In this document: one piece after another, positions 16,581 through 25,703 of the stretch
How positions within the stretch are numbered: the first letter of the stretch is position 1
How the letters are laid out: each line of letters starts with the position of its first letter
Source: Verrucomicrobiota bacterium
GTDB taxonomy: Bacteria; Verrucomicrobiota; Lentisphaeria; JABSQK01; JAJFLO01
Reading direction: 5' to 3'
Assembly (NCBI GenBank): GCA_021772615.1
Contig: JAJFLQ010000200.1
Coordinates: 1 to 45,131, forward strand
DNA length: 45,131 nt
Made by a program: the position numbers and the translations under genes
Notes under the pieces: model-generated
The model's input: the letters and a program-made list of their open reading frames with translations, nothing else
Databases searched by the model: none
What the model was told of the DNA's origin: nothing

Positions 16581-19178
16581 TCAATCGTCCAGGAATTCGT
16601 AGCGTACGACACGGAAGCGATTGTTCATCGCGTCGCGGTAGAGAACTGCGAGGAGCCGCTGCTCGGCCTGAATGGTGTCGACCCCCTCATCGTAGACCCC
16701 GCGTGTGCCGCCGTGATACCCGGTTTCGAGATCATTTATGATCTGCGAAGTAAGATAGACGGTGAAGAAGTTAGACCGCGTCGTGGTGAGATTTACGACC
16801 TTGCAGATGATCTCTTCTTGCAGGCGATCGGTATCTTGAACGCCGACCGTGCCGTTGCTCAATCGATCGACCGATGCGATCTGACCACGATACCGAAAAG
16901 GTTCGCCGACCGCGAGCCCGGCCCCGTCAACGCCGGAGCCGTTTACAGCACGTATTGTGCCGGCAATCGGAGGCGCCGCCGTGGAAGGCCCGACCGGACC
17001 TGTGGTGCCGATGATGTCCGCTATGCTGTTATCCGCCGCCAACGCGGCCGCCGTGATCGGGGTGCCTGCCGATAAATCATCGTACGCGCTGCCAAGCTGG
17101 ATGCGCGCAAATAAACCGCGAAGCGTGTGCGCATTTTGTGTATTCACGTTGACCCTCCCGGTCACCTCGGTGTCGGAGGTGAGCTTAACCTGACTGAGTA
17201 TGAACGCGTCGCCACCAGAGACGCCGCCAAACGCGCCAAGGCCGGCTGTGGCGCTGGCAGCATATAGTATCGGTGCGAAGTCCCGCACGTTCAACGTCTG
17301 CCACGACGCACCCCGGTGAATCGCGCCGAGTTCCCACAACGACTCCATCGGCGCATTGCGGATGTACGCCGTCGAAACCTCCCATGGCTGCGTCGCCAGC
17401 GGCTCACTGTCATTCTCGGTTGGGTCCGCACCAATGGCAAATACCGTATTCGGGATCCGCGGTAATCCAATCTGGACCACAGATCCGGCATCGCCCGGCG
17501 CGTCGCCCCATGGGCTCCAGGTCCATTCCGCACTGTCGAGGTTGTTCCGCGGATCATTACATTCAACACTCACATAGCGTGTCGCCAATCCGCCACTGCC
17601 GTCCAGGGTGTCGGCGCCGCTAGCCAGATCTTCGTCGAATGCGAAGTCTTTGAGCAGCCCCGTTGCACCGTCAGTCAGACGCGCCGAGATCACGGTCACT
17701 GTCAGGTCGGTCAACGTCTGTTCCGGAACATTCGGCAGCGACTGCTGCGGTGCAATCGTGTTGACATAGTGATAGTCCGGATCGGCAAGTGTGATGCTGT
17801 CTGCGGCCGTAATGGCTTTTTCGAAATCGAGTATCAGTCCGCTGATCTCAGCGCTATCAATCTGCGCTCTCACCTTCAACACGGAGTCTACGAACGGTTC
17901 TGCCGGATCGACGGCGTACATATTCACCAGCTCAGCGGCGTTCAGGCGAATATCTACATTACCTCCATTGATGTCGACACGAAACTGGAACTCATTGAGA
18001 TACGGCACGTTCTCGTTTCCACAGTACGTCGGCCGCACGTCCGGATTCGCGACGTCGTAGTCTGATGTCGCATGAACCGGCTCACCGGTATCGTCATCGG
18101 AGTAGTCGATGAGATTGGCCGCAATCTGCCGCCCCTGTTCCGGGTCGGCCGCGTTTGCCAGCCAACTGATACCGCCGGCGTTCGGTCCGGCGTCAAACGC
18201 GCCGGCATCGGACGCGACCACATCAACGGTGAGATCATCCCAGTCGTCGCGGGCGAGATTGAAGCGATGCTTGTCCAGAGGCGAGCCGGTCTCCGGTTCG
18301 ATCACGCTATAGGCCTCGATGTCGTAACTAAAGGGAAAGAGATCTGCGAGCACCGCTTCTGCCTTGGCCGGGTCGCTATTCCAAATCTCGGAGTCGTGGT
18401 AGTGAAACGATTTGAATACGTTGTAGTAAGAGAACCAGGCCGCGTTCTCTGGCAGCAATCCGGCAGCAGGATCGACCGCCGTACGCTGAAACCGCGCGGC
18501 GAGCGATGAGTCGTCGAGGGCATCCATCAGACTGATTTCGGACGGATCCAGACCGTCCCGAAATTCACTGCCCTCAGCGGTGTCGCCAATGCATCGCGTG
18601 GGGTCGAGCTTTCCGGACTCGTCAAACACAATATAGGAAATCCGGGCGACCAACGACTCGCCATCAACAGCATCGCTAACGTGAATCCAGCCGTTGTCCG
18701 CGTCGTCCGCTACGATCGCACCGGCGAGACCGCTCTCCGCAGTGACGGGTACGCCATTCATGGCGATATGCAGCGATGTATCCAGACCAATCACATCGCG
18801 GTTCTGCGAGGCGGAATCGTGTGCGCTCAACCAGTAGTAACGGTTATCCCATGTCGAAGGGCCATGCCGTTCGTCGACGCCGGCCTTCGTTGCCGGGAAG
18901 AGATTTGTGTCATCGTCGAGACCGGAGAACTCCTTCTCCAGGAATTCAAAAACGTTTTCGATTCCGGTTTCGTTATGCAATCGCGATTGTACCAGGTCCT
19001 TGGCTGCCTGAACGCTACGCATCGAATGCGTCGCCGAGATGGCAAATGAGAGAGTCAAAACGAGAAGCAACGACATTACGGCAAGAACCATGACCATTGC
19101 AACGCCGGATTCGTCAGCTGCAGTATGGACCAGTCTGGTGTAGCGTGAACCAGCACGATACGAATTCGTTTTTTTCAT
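16581..19178 (-). CDS. large PilX/GspK-like membrane-anchored protein (type IV pilus/type II secretion related)
   Basis: 865 residues. The N-terminus has a basic stretch, then DESGVAMVMVLAVMSLLLV, a hydrophobic helix in the style of PilX/GspK minor pseudopilins, followed by a helical segment with Arg/Gln-rich character (VQSRLHNETGIENVFEFL). The remaining ~780 residues look like a large exported domain with many Asp/Thr/Gly turns. It is far longer than PilX (~200) or GspK (~330). Weak similarity to GspK is suggested by the plan only. The ATG is preceded by AGGAAAA about 12 bases away. It is first in a minus-strand unit with GDPD; the reason for that pairing is unclear. Confidence 0.6.
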   Translation of the reverse strand: MKKTNSYRAGSRYTRLVHTAADESGVAMVMVLAVMSLLLVLTLSFAISATHSMRSVQAAKDLVQSRLHNETGIENVFEFLEKEFSGLDDDTNLFPATKAGVDERHGPSTWDNRYYWLSAHDSASQNRDVIGLDTSLHIAMNGVPVTAESGLAGAIVADDADNGWIHVSDAVDGESLVARISYIVFDESGKLDPTRCIGDTAEGSEFRDGLDPSEISLMDALDDSSLAARFQRTAVDPAAGLLPENAAWFSYYNVFKSFHYHDSEIWNSDPAKAEAVLADLFPFSYDIEAYSVIEPETGSPLDKHRFNLARDDWDDLTVDVVASDAGAFDAGPNAGGISWLANAADPEQGRQIAANLIDYSDDDTGEPVHATSDYDVANPDVRPTYCGNENVPYLNEFQFRVDINGGNVDIRLNAAELVNMYAVDPAEPFVDSVLKVRAQIDSAEISGLILDFEKAITAADSITLADPDYHYVNTIAPQQSLPNVPEQTLTDLTVTVISARLTDGATGLLKDFAFDEDLASGADTLDGSGGLATRYVSVECNDPRNNLDSAEWTWSPWGDAPGDAGSVVQIGLPRIPNTVFAIGADPTENDSEPLATQPWEVSTAYIRNAPMESLWELGAIHRGASWQTLNVRDFAPILYAASATAGLGAFGGVSGGDAFILSQVKLTSDTEVTGRVNVNTQNAHTLRGLFARIQLGSAYDDLSAGTPITAAALAADNSIADIIGTTGPVGPSTAAPPIAGTIRAVNGSGVDGAGLAVGEPFRYRGQIASVDRLSNGTVGVQDTDRLQEEIICKVVNLTTTRSNFFTVYLTSQIINDLETGYHGGTRGVYDEGVDTIQAEQRLLAVLYRDAMNNRFRVVRYEFLDD

Positions 19179-19837
19179 AGGACAGATTTTCCTGTTCGGG
19201 TTTCAGGTAAAAACGATAGCACTGTACACGCAGCATTTTAGATACCATAGGTTAAAATATATACTGATATAACATTTCAACAGCACGTTGCATCTATTTT
19301 TCCTTCAACAAACCGTCAGCAATTGTATCGAAACGAACACGCGTTGCTACTTTCGGTATCGAAAGCGGTATCGATGTCGGCCAGGATCTGACCACGATAA
19401 CCGCAACAACTCGAATCGTCACCATGTGCGGATCGCTCCGATCGCCCGGCACTGCGCGAGGCGCTGATCACGTCGGTGAATGAAGCGTCTTCGCTGGAGT
19501 TTACAGTTACCGTATGCAGTGACCTTAAATAGATTCCCATGCGCGGATTCGGCATTCGAAAGTTCGCGCTTTAGCGTGCTTGCGCCGTGTGCGATTTTCC
19601 TGAAATATGGCCAAGCCATTGATTCCGAACTCGCTATTGATTCCGATTTCGAAACAAACGCGATTTCCCGGCGCCGTATCGAGCGACAGATTTTTTCCTA
19701 ACACGCTTTGTTCAGCATTTTTACGCCTGGACATCAAATCACATGGCACCTGAGATGCTGGCAACCCATAACCTTTCCGATAACATTCAATCGGCCTTAT
19801 TGCCGGCGACACCGGCATCCACCGCGGGGGATAAATC
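19179..19837. other. 659-bp divergent intergenic region, no gene supported
   Basis: This separates the PilX/GspK-like gene (-) from the HzsA-like gene (+). The first ~130 bases are AT-rich (around 19230-19285) and are the likely promoter for the minus-strand gene. It contains a perfect hairpin CTTTCG-GTAT-CGAAAG (19350-19365), and an 11-bp direct repeat ATTGATTCCGA at 19618 and 19636 (18-bp period). Small reading frames exist on both strands, but none has a ribosome site or a family I recognise. Confidence 0.5.
19801..19831 (+). promoter_or_regulatory. hairpin and Shine-Dalgarno in front of the HzsA-like gene
   Basis: A perfect 6-bp stem TGCCGG/CCGGCA with a 5-base loop (19801-19817) lies nine bases before a strong GGGGG ribosome site (19826-19830), itself 7 bases before the ATG. 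A weaker stem CCGAT/ATCGG lies just upstream (about 19776-19795). They may tune translation or mRNA stability; no known riboswitch class fits. Confidence 0.4.
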
Positions 19838-22800
19838 ATGAAAAACGTACGTCTACTAAGGCTTTGTATCGTTACAGCAACGCTGTATTTCACACTGGTT
19901 CCAAACCTGTTGTCACAGCAACAACAATTTGCAGATGTCCCCTACGACATTGTCTATGTTCGGGCCCCGCGATTTGGCGATCAGATACGAACCCGCATGC
20001 CCGAGGTAAAGGACCCCATTCAGGCGGAGCCGGGAAGCGATTTGGTGCTCCTGCGCGCGGACGGATCGGAGGAACTGCTCGTCGCCGGCGGAAACGGCGC
20101 CGTCATGGACCCGGTCGTTTCATTCGACGCTCTGTGGGTCTACTACGCGCTGATACCCGACTTGCTGAACATCAATACGCAACGCCGCGACGCTGCGCGT
20201 TCGGGATCGGACATCTTCAAGATCAACCTTGCCACCCGAGAGATCGTTCAGTTGACCTTCCAGGAATGGACGCCAAACACCGGCGCACGGGATTGGTCTG
20301 ACGACCCGCTGCAGGAGAACGAAACCGGAGCGAATGCGCTTCGCTACGGTATCTACAATCTCGGTCCATGCCCCTTGCCGGGCGACCGGGTGATGTTCAC
20401 CTCGAGCCGTAACGGGTTCGCGCCGAACAAGAGCTTTACCTTCCCAAACCTGCAGTTGTATGTCATGGACGAGGACGGCGCCAACGTCGAATGCGTCGGC
20501 CACCTGAATCTGGGAAGCGCCCTGCATCCAACAGTGCTGACGGATGGCCGGGTGATGTTTTCCAGCTACGAAGCACAGGGCCTACGCGACCAACGAATCT
20601 GGGGACTTTGGGCTATCTGGCCGGACGGCAGGAATTGGGAGCCGCTAATGAGCGCACTGCATGCACCATCGGCATTTCACTGGCAGGCGCAGCTGTCCGA
20701 CGGCAGCATTGTGATCGAAGAGTACTACAACCAGAACAACAATGGGTTCGGCACGTTCCTGAAATTCCCCGCATCGATTCCAAACGGGACAATACCATTC
20801 GGCGGGCCTGATCCAAACGACGTCGGGAATCCGTCGATTCCGACAGGTTGGTTCTTCAACGGCAAGATTCAATATACCAGCTACGCCTTCTCTCCCTGGG
20901 GCCTTGAAGGGGTTACGCAATTTACCCATGGGCGGGACAACGCCGCTCCTTTTCTCGACGGCACCGGCGACGAACGAACCGGAAAGGTCGCACAGCCGAG
21001 CGGCGCGCCAAATAACGACCTGCTACTGGTTTGGTCGCCTGGTCCTGCCAATGACTTGAATCGTCCTGTCAACAAGCCTGTCTACGACGCCGGTTTGTAC
21101 GTGCTGGAAAATGGCGCGCCAATCAATGATCACCGCGACCTCCTCCTGATCAAGAACGATCCTGACTTCAACGAGCAACAGCCACGCGCTGTAGTCACGT
21201 ATCGTGATATCTACGATATCGACGAACCGGCGGAGTTGCCGTGGCTTCCAAACGACGGCTCGCTGCATGCAGAACTGCCTGCCGGGACACCATACGGACT
21301 CGTCGGTACATCTTCCTTTTATCGGCGTGATTCCAAACCCGGCAAAGGGGTCTCTGACTTCGACGGCCTCGACCCGTTCAACACATCGCAGAACGGCGCC
21401 AGCACCAACTGGGGATCGCAGGGCGCGGACGCAGGACGATACAGCGACAGCGATATCTACGCCGTCCGTGTCGTCGCGCTTGAGCCGACATCAGCACAAA
21501 GCTATGGCCCGAATAATGGCCAGAACTTCAGCAACCACGCCAACGAACGCATGCGTATCCTCGGTGAAGTGCCGTTGCGAAAAGTCGATGCTGCGGACAA
21601 TCCCGTTCTTGACCCGGACGGGAACCCGGACACCAGTTTTCTTGCAAAAATACCTGCAGATGTGCCGTTCACATTCCAGACAATCGACCGCAATGCAATG
21701 ACATTAAATTCTGCGCAGACATGGCATCAGGTACGACCGGGCGAGATCCGAAACAATTGCGGGGGCTGTCACGCCCACTCACAGGAGCCGCTCGACTTTT
21801 CCGCTACTGCAGCGGCACGCTTCGACTACCAGATTCCGGACCTGGCGAACGAAACGCCGATGATCTCCAGAAATGAACACGCGGACCTGATTCAGATGGT
21901 TGTGAATTCGGGCGCTGTAGACGTCGAGTATTACCGCGACATCAAACCGATTCTGTCACGCTCATGCGTACAATGCCACTCGGCGGACGGTGTTCAGGAG
22001 GCGGGACTCGTGCTGGACGATGAGGAACTGGTGAACGGGTTTGAAAATACCTATAACCGACTGGCCAACGATTCGCAGGGACAATACGGCGTACCGCCGC
22101 TGGTCGGAAGCTGGAGGCAGAACAACCGTTCCCGCTACCTGCGCGCGTTTCAGTCACGCCGCAGTTTATTGGTCTGGAAGATATTTGGCGAGCGTCTTGA
22201 CGGGTGGAGCAATGTCGATCATCCCACAGCGGCGATCCCGGGCGACGCTTCGTCGCTGCCGGGTGGTGGATCCCAGAGTGAAATTAACCTTTCCGATCTC
22301 GACTTTAGCGGCACGATCTGTCCAACGCCGGATTCCGGCGTGCCACCCTTGACGGAAGACGAAAAAATGACTGTCGCCCGGTGGATTGATCTTGGTGCGC
22401 CGATAACAAAACAACAACCGGGTCTCGGCTGGTTCACCGATGAAATCCGGCCGACGCTTACCGTATCATCGCCGCGAGCGGGTCGGAATGACGGGCCGTT
22501 GACGCTGATTCGAATTGGCGCACATGATTTCTATACCGGATTGGACGATGCCTCATTTTCGGTTACGGCCGACTTCGAGGTCGACGGAAACCCGCCGGGT
22601 ACAGACTTGGCGTCTTCGTTTCGCGAGACTGGAGATCATATCTGGACCCTAAGTCTGCAAAATCCGATATTAACGCTAAGCCGCGGCGAGTTGGTGGTGA
22701 GCATCTCCGATAATCAAGGAAATGTCAACGAGCTGATCCGCCGCTTCAGCGTGGGCGAGACATCAGGAACAACACCAACACTTGAGATTACGACCCTCGC

Positions 22801-25201
22801 ATACACTCCCGGCGATTCCGGCATCGACGTCGAATTCCTCTATGTGGCCCGTGGGAACCTGTCAGCTGTCAGCCATCCTGTTTTTCAGCTGGACGATACC
22901 CCCGCCCAGGCGGACAGTGATTTCGACGGACACTTTATCTTCTTTGGTGTAGCCGTTGGCGATCATGTGCTTCGCGGACACCTCGCTGATTCTGAGAACG
23001 CACCGATTGCCGGCACAGACTTCGAGCTGCCGGTGACTGTGCTCCCGCCAATCAACCAGCCACCGGCAATTACGGCGTTCATGGCCAATACCGTAGATAC
23101 CGATCCGGACGTTGCCGGTATTCAGGTTTTTCCGGATACGGCCGTCGACCTCACCGCAACAGCAACAGATCCAGAGGACGACGCGATTGCATGGCAATGG
23201 ATTCTGCGTATCGGCAACGGTGGAGAACAGCAGCTGTCGGGCGGCAACGGGACCGTGACGCAAGCGGCCTACGTAGCAGCAAGCGCCGATGTGAACGAGA
23301 CACACACGTTTACGCTGCGCGTCACGGATGGCGCCACGCAAGTAGAGCAGTCCGTTGCGATTCACGTCGTGGAACCGCCCGACACAGCGCCGCCGTCAAT
23401 CCCTACCGGAGTCGCCGGCGAAGCAACATCCGAGAACCAGATCGTCCTGACCTGGACTGCGAGTTCCGATAACGTTGGCGTCGCGGGGTACCGGCTGTTT
23501 AGCAACGGTCTGCAAATCGCGGACCTCAATACGTTGTCTTTTATCCACGATGATCTCCTCGAGGCGACAGCTTATACCTACGAGGTGCTTGCCTATGACG
23601 CTGCCGGAAATGCATCGCAACTGAGTGCAGCAACAACCGTGGAAACGCCGGCGCCGCTTCCGAAAACCGTGATTGTGGCGATAACGGCTCGCGACCAGGA
23701 CGGCGTGCCTGTGCCGGATGCCGAGTTCTACCTCCAGGAGACCCGGACTTGGTACCGATCAGGTACGGAGTTGGAGCTTGACACCGGTGCAACCGTTCGT
23801 CTGCGTGCGAAGCGCTTTGCGTTCAAGGGCGATACATTCACAGCCCTTGTCTCCGCGGATGGCGCGGAGATCGTTGCCCCGTTTCGCCGCGCGTCCGTTA
23901 CCGCACGGGATCTGTCTGGTGCAGTGGTGGAGAATGCACAGATCGATGCGCACAAAGTGCCTGACAGCCCGCTAGGCTCCGAATCCGAACTGACCCTCCC
24001 GGTGGGCGCCGTCACCCTGTTCCGCGGTCGGCTAGGTCCGATCACCGGACCCTGGCGGACCGTTCGATTCGAACACGACCTCGACACGATCACCGTCCCG
24101 TTCCGAAAACTGCCCGTGACCGCCCGTGACCAGGCGGGAACAGACATTACCGAGAGCGTTCTGCATGTTCACCGCTATAGCACCAGCCCGCTTGAGCACG
24201 GCTCTGGCGTGACATTGCCGCTGGGAGCAGCCGCGTTAGTCCGCGGCCAAATCGGTGAGATCCGGGGACCCTGGCTGCGATTCACGGTAGGGGAAACCCT
24301 TGATGAATTTCATGTGCCGTTTCGCACCCGGACGATCGTGGCGGCCGACCAGAATGGGCACGCGATCTCGGATACAGACATATTCATCCACCGATACACA
24401 GTCAGCCCCGTTTCCCCCGGCGCCGCAGTGACGTTGCCGGAGGGCGCGTCAACCCTGTTTCGCGGCAAAATCGACAAGGTCAACGGCCCGTGGCTTCGTG
24501 TCACGTTTGACGAATCCAGCGACACCGTTGAGGTTCCGTACCAGACAGCGACGATTGAGGCCACAGATCAATTTGGTAACGACGTACCGGAAGCTCTGAT
24601 CTACGTCCACAGGCTGACCGGAAATCCGGTGTCATCGGGTGCGCAAGTGACGCTGCCGCGAGGAGCACATACTCTGGTGCGCGGCCGGGTTGATACGATC
24701 CACGGTCCATGGACGCGGGTATGGTTCACGCCGGATACATCATCTGTTGTCGTACCATTCCGTAGTGTCAGGGTAACCGCCGCGGATCAGTTTGGAATGG
24801 ATATTGGCACTGCGCAAATTCATGTCCACCGCCTCGCGAACAGTCCCATCGCACCGGGTGCACGCATCACGTTTCCCGAGGGCGCGTCAACGTTATTCCG
24901 CGGCCAAGTCGACGGTGTTCGCGGACCGTGGACGCGATACAGTATCGATGCGGACCGCGAGGAGATTATGGTACCGTTCTGGACCGCCACAATCGAGGCG
25001 GTCGATGGCAGCGGCGCCCCGCTGCCGCAGGCTCTTGTTCACGGCCATAGGCTCGACAACAACCCGTTTACCCACGGCGCCACAGTGACGCTTGCATCCG
25101 GTGCATCGACATTATTTCGCATACAGCACGACGGTCGGCGCAGTCGCTGGCAACGGTTCTTGTTTGGGGAAGGACTCACAGCCGTGCAGCCGCAGCTGTG
25201 A
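19838..25201 (+). CDS. giant secreted HzsA-like di-heme protein with seven C-terminal 73-residue repeats
   Basis: 1787 residues. Signal peptide about 1-26. The N-terminal ~600 residues (DIVYVRAPRFGD, LVLLRADGSEE, DPVVSFDALWVYYA, VMFTSSRNGFAP) resemble PD40/HzsA-related propeller proteins. Two CxxCH heme sites follow: C641-G-G-C-H645 and C710-V-Q-C-H714, the second in a DIKPILSRSC setting typical of planctomycete-type cytochrome c domains. Then Ig/PKD-like domains, a fibronectin type III domain (about 1183-1270), and seven tandem repeats (1280-1787). No sorting signal or anchor is seen. A redox or binding role at the cell surface is inferred; hydrazine synthesis is not implied. Strong ribosome site GGGGG. 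Confidence 0.88.
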   Translation: MKNVRLLRLCIVTATLYFTLVPNLLSQQQQFADVPYDIVYVRAPRFGDQIRTRMPEVKDPIQAEPGSDLVLLRADGSEELLVAGGNGAVMDPVVSFDALWVYYALIPDLLNINTQRRDAARSGSDIFKINLATREIVQLTFQEWTPNTGARDWSDDPLQENETGANALRYGIYNLGPCPLPGDRVMFTSSRNGFAPNKSFTFPNLQLYVMDEDGANVECVGHLNLGSALHPTVLTDGRVMFSSYEAQGLRDQRIWGLWAIWPDGRNWEPLMSALHAPSAFHWQAQLSDGSIVIEEYYNQNNNGFGTFLKFPASIPNGTIPFGGPDPNDVGNPSIPTGWFFNGKIQYTSYAFSPWGLEGVTQFTHGRDNAAPFLDGTGDERTGKVAQPSGAPNNDLLLVWSPGPANDLNRPVNKPVYDAGLYVLENGAPINDHRDLLLIKNDPDFNEQQPRAVVTYRDIYDIDEPAELPWLPNDGSLHAELPAGTPYGLVGTSSFYRRDSKPGKGVSDFDGLDPFNTSQNGASTNWGSQGADAGRYSDSDIYAVRVVALEPTSAQSYGPNNGQNFSNHANERMRILGEVPLRKVDAADNPVLDPDGNPDTSFLAKIPADVPFTFQTIDRNAMTLNSAQTWHQVRPGEIRNNCGGCHAHSQEPLDFSATAAARFDYQIPDLANETPMISRNEHADLIQMVVNSGAVDVEYYRDIKPILSRSCVQCHSADGVQEAGLVLDDEELVNGFENTYNRLANDSQGQYGVPPLVGSWRQNNRSRYLRAFQSRRSLLVWKIFGERLDGWSNVDHPTAAIPGDASSLPGGGSQSEINLSDLDFSGTICPTPDSGVPPLTEDEKMTVARWIDLGAPITKQQPGLGWFTDEIRPTLTVSSPRAGRNDGPLTLIRIGAHDFYTGLDDASFSVTADFEVDGNPPGTDLASSFRETGDHIWTLSLQNPILTLSRGELVVSISDNQGNVNELIRRFSVGETSGTTPTLEITTLAYTPGDSGIDVEFLYVARGNLSAVSHPVFQLDDTPAQADSDFDGHFIFFGVAVGDHVLRGHLADSENAPIAGTDFELPVTVLPPINQPPAITAFMANTVDTDPDVAGIQVFPDTAVDLTATATDPEDDAIAWQWILRIGNGGEQQLSGGNGTVTQAAYVAASADVNETHTFTLRVTDGATQVEQSVAIHVVEPPDTAPPSIPTGVAGEATSENQIVLTWTASSDNVGVAGYRLFSNGLQIADLNTLSFIHDDLLEATAYTYEVLAYDAAGNASQLSAATTVETPAPLPKTVIVAITARDQDGVPVPDAEFYLQETRTWYRSGTELELDTGATVRLRAKRFAFKGDTFTALVSADGAEIVAPFRRASVTARDLSGAVVENAQIDAHKVPDSPLGSESELTLPVGAVTLFRGRLGPITGPWRTVRFEHDLDTITVPFRKLPVTARDQAGTDITESVLHVHRYSTSPLEHGSGVTLPLGAAALVRGQIGEIRGPWLRFTVGETLDEFHVPFRTRTIVAADQNGHAISDTDIFIHRYTVSPVSPGAAVTLPEGASTLFRGKIDKVNGPWLRVTFDESSDTVEVPYQTATIEATDQFGNDVPEALIYVHRLTGNPVSSGAQVTLPRGAHTLVRGRVDTIHGPWTRVWFTPDTSSVVVPFRSVRVTAADQFGMDIGTAQIHVHRLANSPIAPGARITFPEGASTLFRGQVDGVRGPWTRYSIDADREEIMVPFWTATIEAVDGSGAPLPQALVHGHRLDNNPFTHGATVTLASGASTLFRIQHDGRRSRWQRFLFGEGLTAVQPQL
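23675..25198 (+). repeat. seven in-frame 219-bp (73-residue) protein repeats
   Basis: Repeat units at residues 1280-1350 (71), then 1351, 1424, 1497, 1570, 1643 (five units of exactly 73, gap-free) and 1716-1787 (72). Shared positions: (T/A)ARDQxG near the start, (I/V)HVHR at about 20-23, G..VTLP.GA.TL.RG at 32-47, GPW(T/L)R at 54-58, and VPFR at the end. First and last units are the most divergent. The consensus suggests a small all-beta domain. DNA identity between units is clearly lower than protein similarity, so the array is old rather than a recent expansion. Confidence 0.9.
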
Positions 25202-25703
25202 GAATCACGGCGATTGGCGCAAACCCAAACGGTCCGCCCTCCAGGACAAGACCGCTGCGCAGTCCGCGATTTGTGTGGCTCTGGTGATGTCCGCACTGGG
25301 GACACACTGTAGCCGGCAGACGAACACGGTTCAGTGTGCCGCGGTTTGCCGGACGTTGTTGGCAGGTCGGGAAACCCATGATAAATCGTGAACGCATAGT
25401 AATACCAATTAGTGCCGCAAGCCGTTTGCGCTGAAAGCCGTACTCCGAGAAGAACCGCGTACCGTTCCGCTGAGCGAGAAGAACGTCTTTGATGAGCTTT
25501 AGCTCATTAACGTAGCGTCTCGGCTGACGCCGGGTTGAGGTGACCGCGTAAAGGCGGTACCCAGACAGATCGCTCGCTGGGCGAGACCGCAAGTAGATTA
25601 TTTCCGCTTGAATGCGGAATTACCACTTGTGCGGCATTTGTCCGCAGCAAGTGCTTGCAAGCTTTATTGTGTCGCCGCCACGAGTCCTGTCGACGGCAGC
25701 GGC
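25202..25703. other. 502-bp convergent intergenic region rich in small stem-loops
   Basis: No gene can be called with confidence. Between about 25490 and 25660 there is a run of short perfect stems: ATGAGC/GCTCAT, GCGTC/GACGC, ACCGC/GCGGT, CTCGC/GCGAG, TTCCGC/GCGGAA, and CACTTG/CAAGTG enclosing GCGG/CCGC. On the minus strand a 138-residue frame (TTG at 25592 to 25176) has a protein-like middle (KLIKDVLLAQRNGTRFFSEY) and a CPQC motif, but it lacks a ribosome site and its start lies inside the stem-loop run. It could be a gene remnant or a dispersed repeat. Confidence 0.4.

Noticed and set aside
19740..19800. Riboswitch-like string ACCTGAGATGCTGGCAACCC (TPP/SAM-like words)
   Set aside because: Only isolated words match. 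The paired stems and order required for TPP or SAM classes are not there, and the downstream gene is unrelated to those pathways.
23675..25198. Possible CRISPR or DNA-level satellite
   Set aside because: Units are in frame, conserved at protein level and diverged at DNA level, so this is a protein repeat.
19838..25201. True hydrazine synthase alpha subunit
   Set aside because: HzsA-related sequence is widespread in PVC bacteria without anammox; no HzsB/HzsC partners are in the window and the protein has a different domain tail.
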